DNA of 12,299 nucleotides, taken from assembly GCA_017557265.1 (NCBI GenBank), contig JAFZAM010000220.1:1-12299 (forward strand). Reading direction: 5' to 3'. The notes under the pieces are model-generated. The model saw only the letters and a list, made by a program, of their open reading frames with translations, did no database searches and was not told where the DNA came from. Origin of the DNA: Oscillospiraceae bacterium (lineage in GTDB: Bacteria; Bacillota; Clostridia; Oscillospirales; Oscillospiraceae). Of the stretch, positions 6,893 to 12,299 are shown piece after piece; position 1 is the stretch's first letter, and each line of letters begins with the position of its first letter. A program made the translations under genes and the position numbers.

Positions 6893-9800
6893 TTACTTGA
6901 GCAATCCTTCCTCGCGCATGAGCTTTTCAAGCTCGGAGACGGCCGTCTCGAGCTGCTCGATGCTGTGGGTGGACGAAATGGTGAAGCGCAGCCTGCTCTC
7001 GCCCATCGGGACGGCGGGATACATGGCGGGCGGCACGAAGACGCCCTTTTCGAGGAGCTTTGCGGAGAGCTTCGCGGCGTCCGCGTCGGAGCCTATCATG
7101 ATGGGCACTATCGCGCTCTCGCCGGCGAGGCAGGTGTTCATCCCGCACTCCTTGGCGCGCTTTACGAAGTAGGCTATGTTCTCGTGCAGCTTCGTGACGG
7201 CGGAGTTGTCGCGGCGGATTATCTCTATCGCCTTCTTGCAGGCGGCGGCGAGCGGTGGCGCGATGCCGGCCGTGAAGACGAAGCCGTTCATCGTGTACTT
7301 GAGGTACTCGATGATCTCCTTCTTCGCGGCTACGTAGCCGCCGCAGGTGCCGAGCGCCTTGGACATGGTCCCGTACTTGATGTCGATATCGTCGGGCGCG
7401 AGGCCGAAGTAGTCGTCGCAGCCGCCGGCGTGCTCGCCGATGACGCCGCCGGAATGGGCCTCGTCGACCATGAGGAAGCACTTATACTGCTTCTTGAGCT
7501 TTACGAATTCGGGGATGGGCGCGATGTCGCCGTCCATGCTGTAGACGCCCTCGACGATGATGAGGACCTTGTTGTAGCGGCCCTCTACCTTCTTGAGGAT
7601 GCTCTCGAGCTGGGCGAGGTCGTTGTGCTCGAAGGCCTTGCTGTCGGCGTTGGAGAGCCTGATGCCCTCGGTCAGGGAGTTGTGGGAGAGGGCGTCGTAG
7701 ACGATGAGGTCGCCCTCGCGGGCAAAGCAGCTTACGAACGCGACGTTGGTCGCCCAGCCGCCCGTGCAGACTATGGCGTCCTCGGTGTGCTTCCAGGCGG
7801 CTATCTCCTTCTCGAGCTCCTGATAGAGCGTCTTTTCGCCGGCGAGAAGGCGCGCGCCGGAGGCGGAGGTGCCGTACTGCCTGATGGCGTCTATCGCTGC
7901 CTGCTCGGTCTCGGGATTGCCGGACATGCCGAGGTAGTTATACGAGCCGAGGTTGATGACGGGCCTGCCGTTTACGACGGAGGTGTCGCGCACGACGCTG
8001 TCGTGCGGGATGAAATAGGGATTGAAGCCGTCTCTGAACGTCGCGGCCATCCTTATCTTTATCTCTTTGTATTCGCGGCTCTCGGCGAAGTCGGTTATGC
8101 GCGTCGTCTCCTCCGCGGGGGCGGAGCGCTCGGCCGCCGCGGTCGCGAGGCCGTGGAGCTTGGCGTAGATGTACTTGGAGGCCTCGTTGAGGTTCACGAG
8201 CGTGTTCGCGTCGGTGTCGAGGATGACGATGCCGTATTTTTCCTCGATCTCGGCCACGCAGCTGAATATGTCGAGGCTGTCCATGCCGAGGTCGGTCACG
8301 AAGTTGTCGGTATCGGCGATGGCGGCCTCCTCCTCGGGGGTGGAGTTGAGCGCCTCGGCGACGATGTGCCTTACGGTCTTCTTGATCTCTTCGATCTCCT
8401 GCGCGTCCTGCGCGGGGACGGCGGGCGCGGCCGCCTTGCTTTCTTCCATCTTTTCCGCCTTTCTGAGCTTGCCGGAGAGCGGCAGCTCCTCGAGCTCGGC
8501 CAGATTGTCCCTGAGCTTCTGGCGCATGACCTTCATGCTGCCGGATATGGGCAGGTCGGCGGAGCTGAGGAACGCTCTCGTGACTCTCTCGCCCATGGGC
8601 AGCGTGTCGTTTATCTTCCTTATGCCGTCGAGGTACGCCTTCTCGTCGAAGCCGTCGGCGCGCTGGGAGACTATGGCGACGTCCTCGTAGGCGCCGTTTT
8701 TCACTCCGAGCAGGCAGGACTTGGAGACGCCGGGCAGCTCGGCAAAGAGGTCCTCTATCTCGTCGGGGTATATGTTCTCGCCGGAGGCGTTGATGATGAC
8801 GTCCTTGACGCGGCCGCAGACGAAGAGGCCGTCGGGCGTCCTCTTGACGACGTCGCCGGTCGCGAACCAGGCGGACTCGTCCCTCGGGACGATCTCGCCG
8901 TCTATCATGCTGGCGGAGTAGAGCGCGCCGCCGCGGATGAAGAGCTCGCCCTCGTCGGTCGTGCCGTCGCCTATCCTGTACTCGGTCAGGGAGAAGGGCT
9001 CGCCTATGCTCCCCTTCTTGCGCTGCTCGGGATCGAGCGATTTCTCGACGGCGATGATGCCCGTCTCGGTCATGCCGAAGCCGTTGCAGAGCGGATAGCC
9101 GATGTCGTTGAGCATCTCGAGCGTCTCGGCGGGGACGTGGCCGCCGCCGGTTATCATGGAGCGTATCTTCGTTCCGAGGGTCTTCTTCTTTATGACGTAC
9201 TTGACGATGGGGCTGAGCGCCTTGCCGTCGAGCTTCTTCCTGATGCCGGTCGCGAGGGCGTTGAAGAATATGGGCACGCAGTAGAGGTGGGTCACGCCGT
9301 GCCTCGAGCAGGTCCCGAGTATGGTCTGGACGGCCTTGTCGCGGCAGAAGACGAGCACCTTGCCCGTGCAGGCGTAGAGCAGATAGACGACCGAGAAGCC
9401 GAACACGTGGTGGAACGGGAGGAACGCGAGCAGCTTGCAGGGCTTGCCCTCGATAAAGGGCATGTCGGGGTTTATCTGCTTGGCCTCGTCGAAGCTCAGG
9501 ATATGGTTGGCTATGGTCTGGGCGTTATAGAGGAATATCCTGCTGTTGCCGGTCGTGCCGGAGGTGCAGAGAGCTATGTACTCGGCCCACTTCTCCTCGC
9601 CGGGCTCGCCGCCCGCGAGCAGGTCGGCCGCGTCTATGAACTCGAGGCCGCAGCCGTCTACCGGGCGCGCGGCGACGTAGGCCTTCGCGCGGGCCTCGGC
9701 CATGATGGAGCAGAGCTGCTCCGGCCTCGAGGCGGGATTGAGCAGGAGCGGGGTCTTGCCGGACATCAGGATGCCCCAGAGGAGCACGGGCCAGTCCATG

Positions 9801-10045
9801 CAGGTGTCGTATATCAGGCCGACGACGGCGCCGTCGTCGCCGGGCATTTTCTTTTCCATGACGCCGCAGTCCGCGAGGGACATGTCGATGTACTCCCTGT
9901 ACGTCCTCCTGACGACGTTGTCGTTCTTGTCGCTGACCTCGGCGGCGGTGTCGTCGCCGAACTTCTCCATCATGTGGAACATGCCGCTGTACGAGGGATC
10001 CCTGCGGAGCGCCTCCAGCGTATCCTGCCATACCGTCTTTGCCAT
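6893..10045 (-). CDS. Fused AMP-forming acyl ligase - acyl carrier protein - alpha-oxoamine synthase, 1050 aa
   Basis: Three domains in one reading frame. (1) Residues about 1-525, ANL-superfamily ligase: TSGTTG at 161-166, FGMTET at 323-328, TGD at 396-398, GRVKD at 411-415 and the catalytic lysine K505 in SGSMKVMR. (2) Residues about 548-632, carrier domain: S590 in DLGMDSLD is the phosphopantetheine site. (3) Residues about 655-1050, PLP-dependent synthase of the KAPA synthase/serine palmitoyltransferase/glycine C-acetyltransferase family: H788 in SHNS, D861 and H864 in DEAHSGG, and the PLP lysine K896 in TMSKALG. Family knowledge implies ATP-driven loading of an acid onto S590, then decarboxylative condensation with an amino acid to an alpha-aminoketone. 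NLGSYNYLG (698-706) is reminiscent of serine palmitoyltransferases, but acid and amino acid are unproven. ATG at 10045 is chosen for GGGAGG eight bases upstream. Confidence 0.93.
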   Translation of the reverse strand: MAKTVWQDTLEALRRDPSYSGMFHMMEKFGDDTAAEVSDKNDNVVRRTYREYIDMSLADCGVMEKKMPGDDGAVVGLIYDTCMDWPVLLWGILMSGKTPLLLNPASRPEQLCSIMAEARAKAYVAARPVDGCGLEFIDAADLLAGGEPGEEKWAEYIALCTSGTTGNSRIFLYNAQTIANHILSFDEAKQINPDMPFIEGKPCKLLAFLPFHHVFGFSVVYLLYACTGKVLVFCRDKAVQTILGTCSRHGVTHLYCVPIFFNALATGIRKKLDGKALSPIVKYVIKKKTLGTKIRSMITGGGHVPAETLEMLNDIGYPLCNGFGMTETGIIAVEKSLDPEQRKKGSIGEPFSLTEYRIGDGTTDEGELFIRGGALYSASMIDGEIVPRDESAWFATGDVVKRTPDGLFVCGRVKDVIINASGENIYPDEIEDLFAELPGVSKSCLLGVKNGAYEDVAIVSQRADGFDEKAYLDGIRKINDTLPMGERVTRAFLSSADLPISGSMKVMRQKLRDNLAELEELPLSGKLRKAEKMEESKAAAPAVPAQDAQEIEEIKKTVRHIVAEALNSTPEEEAAIADTDNFVTDLGMDSLDIFSCVAEIEEKYGIVILDTDANTLVNLNEASKYIYAKLHGLATAAAERSAPAEETTRITDFAESREYKEIKIRMAATFRDGFNPYFIPHDSVVRDTSVVNGRPVINLGSYNYLGMSGNPETEQAAIDAIRQYGTSASGARLLAGEKTLYQELEKEIAAWKHTEDAIVCTGGWATNVAFVSCFAREGDLIVYDALSHNSLTEGIRLSNADSKAFEHNDLAQLESILKKVEGRYNKVLIIVEGVYSMDGDIAPIPEFVKLKKQYKCFLMVDEAHSGGVIGEHAGGCDDYFGLAPDDIDIKYGTMSKALGTCGGYVAAKKEIIEYLKYTMNGFVFTAGIAPPLAAACKKAIEIIRRDNSAVTKLHENIAYFVKRAKECGMNTCLAGESAIVPIMIGSDADAAKLSAKLLEKGVFVPPAMYPAVPMGESRLRFTISSTHSIEQLETAVSELEKLMREEGLLK

Positions 10046-10087
10046 GAAACGAGCCTCCCAGATCTTTAGTATTGCTTTTCCCCGGGT

Positions 10088-10098
10088 ATATGTCATAT
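10088..10098. promoter_or_regulatory. 11-base palindrome in the fusion gene leader
   Basis: ATATGTCATAT is symmetric around its central base and is flanked by GG and CC nearby. It lies about 40-50 bases downstream of the predicted start of the fusion transcript. It may be a secondary operator or chance. Confidence 0.25.
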
Positions 10099-10126
10099 CC
10101 GGCCGGGCCTTGCGCCCCAAGCGGAA

Positions 10127-10155
10127 AGTATATTCTTTAACTTTTATAATATACT
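10127..10155. promoter_or_regulatory. 8+8 inverted repeat across the fusion gene -10 box, candidate operator
   Basis: AGTATATT (10127-10134) and AATATACT (10148-10155) are perfect inverted arms with a 13-base spacer, so their centres are 21 bp or two helical turns apart. They bracket the -10 box and start point of the fusion gene, where a dimeric repressor would block transcription. AT-rich composition makes chance symmetry easier. Confidence 0.45.
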
Positions 10156-10170
10156 ACGCGCGGCCGTCAA
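10143..10170 (-). promoter_or_regulatory. Promoter of the fusion gene
   Basis: The minus strand has TTGACG (10170-10165), a 16 bp spacer and TATAAA (10148-10143), in a locally AT-rich island. The expected start near 10136 gives a leader of about 90 nt. It may also serve the glycyl radical enzyme by readthrough of the hairpin at 6852-6884. Confidence 0.65.
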
Positions 10171-10231
10171 ATTCAAGTCCGGATTTGCCTCCGGGCGTTC
10201 TTCGGACGCGCTTTACATCGATAAAATCCTC

Positions 10232-10260
10232 TTGCGCTCAGGCCCGGAGCGTTATATAAT
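10232..10260 (+). promoter_or_regulatory. Promoter of the split-barrel flavoprotein gene
   Basis: TTGCGC (10232-10237), a 17 bp spacer and a perfect TATAAT (10255-10260). Transcription would start near 10267, giving a leader of about 30 nt. It points away from the fusion gene promoter, with about 60 bp between the two -35 boxes. Confidence 0.75.
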
Positions 10261-10297
10261 TTACGCAGAACGATTATTAAAACAGGAGGACAATAAA

Positions 10298-10699
10298 ATG
10301 ACCGGTATCGAAAAAGTCGTCGAGTTTCTCGACAAGGCCAAGACCTTTTATTTCCTGACCACCGACGGCGATCAGCCCAGGGGCCGTCCCTTCGGCTTCA
10401 AGATCGTCTACGAGGGCAAGCTCTATTTCGGCTGCGGCACCTTCAAGAACGTGTTCAAGCAGCTCGTCGCCAACCCCAGAGTCGAGGTCCTCGCCGTCAG
10501 CGGCATGGACTTCATGCGCTATGACGGCAAGGCCGTCGTCGTCAAGGACGAGGGGCTCCTCGCCGCCGTCCGCGCCGCGAACGCCAACCTCATGGGCATG
10601 TACGACAAGAACGGCTGGGAGATGGGTCTGTTCTATCTCGAGGGCGGCCATGCCGAGATCCACGGCATGATGGAGCTCAAAGAGGAGTTCGACGTCTGA
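10298..10699 (+). CDS. Pyridoxamine 5'-phosphate oxidase-like split-barrel flavin-binding protein, 133 aa
   Basis: The protein matches the small PNPOx-like/NimA-like split-barrel family: an N-terminal helix (residues 1-13), then the strand pattern FYFLTTDGDQPRGRPFGFK at 17-35, followed by KLYFGCGTFKNVFKQL, in which polar residues usually contact FMN phosphate. The 133-residue length is normal for these stand-alone members, which bind FMN (others bind F420 or heme) and often have unknown reductase activity; it is too short and divergent for the true vitamin B6 enzyme. Translation is set at the ATG at 10298 because AGGAGGA lies seven bases upstream; longer in-frame reading from 10232 would include the promoter. 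It is monocistronic, with its own promoter and terminator. No specific link to the divergent fusion gene can be shown. Confidence 0.88.
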   Translation: MTGIEKVVEFLDKAKTFYFLTTDGDQPRGRPFGFKIVYEGKLYFGCGTFKNVFKQLVANPRVEVLAVSGMDFMRYDGKAVVVKDEGLLAAVRAANANLMGMYDKNGWEMGLFYLEGGHAEIHGMMELKEEFDV

Positions 10700-10725
10700 T
10701 CCCTTCCCCGCAAGCATTTGTAAAA

Positions 10726-10759
10726 GACCGCCGGCAAACAATGCCGGCGGTCCTTTTTT
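10726..10759 (+). terminator. Rho-independent terminator after the flavoprotein gene
   Basis: GACCGCCGGCA (10726-10736) pairs perfectly with TGCCGGCGGTC (10742-10752) across an AACAA loop, and six T residues follow at 10754-10759. It cleanly separates this gene from the MATE transcription unit. Confidence 0.95.
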
Positions 10760-10760
10760 C

Positions 10761-10790
10761 TTGACACGGAGCCGCGGGATACCATATCAT
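10761..10790 (+). promoter_or_regulatory. Promoter of the MATE-lipoprotein unit
   Basis: A consensus TTGACA (10761-10766) begins two bases after the upstream terminator's T-run; TATCAT (10785-10790) follows after 18 bp. Transcription would start near 10797, giving a leader of about 44 nt to the ATG at 10841. Confidence 0.65.
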
Positions 10791-10840
10791 GGACGCAAGG
10801 GGCGTACCCGCTCCGCATCATCCCGACGGTGAGTGAAGAA

Positions 10841-12211
10841 ATGGAAAAGGCGTCGTTTTTCTCAACGGAAAAGAGCTTTTACAAGGCGTTTTTCTCCATG
10901 ATGGCGGTGGTCGCGCTGCAAAACCTCGTGGCCTACTCCGTCAACATGGCGGACAACGTCATGCTCGGGCGCTTCAGTCAGGAGGCGCTCTCCGGCGCGG
11001 CGACCGTCAACCAGATATTCTTCATCGTCCAGCAGTTCGCGCTCAGCTTCGGCAACGCGCTCGTCGCCATATCCTCGCAGTACTGGGGCGAGCGGCGCGC
11101 GGGGCCGCTCAGGACGCTGACGGGCATAACGCTCAAGCTCTCCGTCGCGGTCGGGCTCGTCATCGTCGTGCTCTGCCTCGCCATACCAGGCCCGCTGCTG
11201 AGCCTTTTCACGTCCTCGGAGGCCATCATCGCGGAGGGAAAAAAGTACCTCGCGATCATCGTCTGGACCTTCCTGCTCTTCATCGTCTCGCAGGTCCTCA
11301 TGGCGGCGCTCCGCTCGGTCGGGACGGTAAGGATATCGTTTTACATCTCCGTCGTTTCGCTCATAATTAACGTCGGGATTAACTACGTCCTCATCTTCGG
11401 AAAGCTCGGCTTTGCGCGCATGGGGATAACCGGCGCGGCGATAGGCACGCTCGTTGCCCGCGCGGTCGAGCTCGTCATCGTCGTCTGGTACGTCGCCGTG
11501 CGCGAAAAGAAGCTCAAATTCTTCGGGCGCGGCATGTTCGCGCGAAACGGGCTCCTGTTCCGCGACTATATACGCATCTATATCCCGATAATGTGCGCGT
11601 CCGTCCTCTGGGGCTTCTCCGTCCCCATTCAGACGGCGATACTCGGCCATCTCTCGGCGGACGCGATCGCCGCCAACTCCGTCGCGACGACGTTCTATCA
11701 GTACCTCAAGGTCATCGTCATGGCCGTCTCCTCGACGTCGGCGGCGCTCATAGGCAAGGCCATAGGTCAGGGCGACCTCGGTGAAGTGAAGGCCGAGGCG
11801 CGGACGATGTCCTGCATCGACGTCGCCATAGGGCTCGTCCTCGGCGTCGCGCTCGTGCTGCTGCGGCGGCCGCTGCTGAGCCTTTACAGCCTCGAGCGCT
11901 CGGCTATGGAACTCTCCGACCGGCTCATCGTCATAATGGGGGCGGTCATGGTCGGCATGTCGTATCAGATGCCGGTCAGCTTCGGGCTCATCATGGGCGG
12001 CGGCGACGCGAAGTTCACGATGAAGATGAACCTCATCAGCACGTGGGCGATCGTCACTCCCCTCTCGTTCATGGCGGCGTTCTGGTGGAAGTGGCCCGTC
12101 GAGCTCGTCGTCATCGTCGTGCAGTCGGACCAGATATTCAAGTGTCTGCCGACTTTCATACATTTCCGAAAATACGGCTGGATAAAAAAGCTCACGCGCC
12201 CCGACGCGTGA
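10841..12211 (+). CDS. MATE family multidrug/toxin exporter, 456 aa
   Basis: This is an integral inner-membrane protein with about twelve hydrophobic segments, the normal MATE number and length. Typical sequence marks are MADNVMLGRFSQEALSGA near residues 34-51 in helix 1 and the loop after it, SSQYWGERR before the next helices, and GITGAAIGTLVAR about 195 residues in. MATE proteins export cationic drugs, metabolites or, in some lines, lipids or natural products, using a H+ or Na+ gradient. ATG at 10841 is preferred because GGTGA (10828-10832), complementary to the extended 16S tail, lies eight bases upstream. The in-frame GTG at 10829 would add four residues but has no ribosome binding site. 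A lipoprotein gene follows 22 bases downstream, so both are probably co-transcribed. The substrate is unknown. Confidence 0.93.
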   Translation: MEKASFFSTEKSFYKAFFSMMAVVALQNLVAYSVNMADNVMLGRFSQEALSGAATVNQIFFIVQQFALSFGNALVAISSQYWGERRAGPLRTLTGITLKLSVAVGLVIVVLCLAIPGPLLSLFTSSEAIIAEGKKYLAIIVWTFLLFIVSQVLMAALRSVGTVRISFYISVVSLIINVGINYVLIFGKLGFARMGITGAAIGTLVARAVELVIVVWYVAVREKKLKFFGRGMFARNGLLFRDYIRIYIPIMCASVLWGFSVPIQTAILGHLSADAIAANSVATTFYQYLKVIVMAVSSTSAALIGKAIGQGDLGEVKAEARTMSCIDVAIGLVLGVALVLLRRPLLSLYSLERSAMELSDRLIVIMGAVMVGMSYQMPVSFGLIMGGGDAKFTMKMNLISTWAIVTPLSFMAAFWWKWPVELVVIVVQSDQIFKCLPTFIHFRKYGWIKKLTRPDA

Positions 12212-12233
12212 CGGTATCAAAGGAGGAAACGAA

Positions 12234-12299
12234 ATGAAACGCATCATCGCATTCGCTCTCTCGGCCCTGCTGCTGCTCGGGCTCGCCGCCTGCGCAAAG
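12234..12299 (+). CDS. Lipoprotein, N-terminal signal peptide only (partial)
   Basis: The first 22 residues are visible before the right edge. They form a type II signal peptide: a basic n-region (MKR), a leucine/alanine-rich core and the lipobox LAAC with C20 as the lipidated residue. A strong AAAGGAGG site (12219-12226) lies seven bases upstream. The start lies 22 bases after the MATE stop with no terminator between, so the two probably share a transcript. The mature protein is out of view, and its function cannot be stated. Confidence 0.88.
   Translation, partial: MKRIIAFALSALLLLGLAACAK

Noticed and set aside
4380..7172. A plus-strand open frame of 930 codons antisense to the glycyl radical enzyme
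   Set aside because: Same composition artefact. It also crosses the hairpin at 6852-6884, and the minus strand holds the intact C452 and G792 motifs.
6893..10045. Biotin pathway BioW-BioF fusion
   Set aside because: The ligase is of the large ANL type, not the small BioW fold, and a carrier domain is present; no other biotin genes lie nearby.
6965..10069. A plus-strand open frame of 1034 codons antisense to the fusion gene
   Set aside because: It mirrors a GC-rich gene with strong third-position bias. Its product is an implausible mix of G, V, E, A, L and R with no recognisable motif, and the opposite strand carries three complete domains.
10046..10120. Longer N-terminus of the fusion protein from a TTG at 10120
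   Set aside because: No ribosome binding site there; the 25 extra residues fit no domain, while ATG at 10045 has GGGAGG.
10829..10840. GTG at 10829 as the MATE start
   Set aside because: No ribosome binding site upstream; the GTG itself overlaps the GGTGA site serving the ATG at 10841. Not fully excluded.
10700..10840. A small gene between the flavoprotein and MATE genes
   Set aside because: The interval is filled by a terminator, a TTGACA promoter and a short leader; no start with a ribosome binding site is seen.

Overview
The window is a GC-rich, densely packed stretch of bacterial chromosome from what looks like a strict anaerobe. Evidence for that is a molybdopterin oxidoreductase with a four-cluster ferredoxin partner, an oxygen-labile glycyl radical enzyme, strong AGGAGG-type ribosome binding sites, and frequent AUA isoleucine codons despite high GC. 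A gut-type Clostridia or Synergistota member would fit, but no marker gene fixes the taxon. No RNA gene, insertion sequence, prophage part or CRISPR array was seen.

Layout. (1) 1-3018, minus: a two-gene operon encoding a molybdopterin catalytic subunit and, by a 4-base ATGA overlap, an iron-sulfur subunit that runs off the left edge. (2) 3019-3149: a compact divergent control region with back-to-back promoters and two interlaced palindromes. (3) 3150-4295, plus: a cytoplasmic CE1-like esterase with its own terminator. (4) 4371-6821, minus: a glycyl radical enzyme with a Gly-Cys-Gln-Glu active site and no activating enzyme in view. (5) 6893-10045, minus: a 1050-residue fusion of an AMP-forming acyl ligase, an acyl carrier protein and an alpha-oxoamine synthase. 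A strong hairpin separates it from the glycyl radical enzyme gene downstream. (6) 10046-10297: a second divergent control region with an 8+8 base palindrome across the fusion gene's -10 box. (7) 10298-10699, plus: a small flavin-binding split-barrel protein with its own promoter and terminator. (8) 10841-12211, plus: a MATE exporter from a TTGACA promoter, followed by the start of a lipoprotein gene.

How they may work together. The fusion protein carries all domains needed to activate a carboxylic acid, hold it on its own carrier domain and condense it with an amino acid to give an alpha-aminoketone, for example a sphingoid-base precursor. This is the most unusual item here. The molybdoenzyme and the esterase share one control region and could act on the same dietary or plant-derived ester, but that is inference from promoter sharing only. 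The substrates of the molybdoenzyme, glycyl radical enzyme, esterase and MATE pump cannot be read from the sequence.
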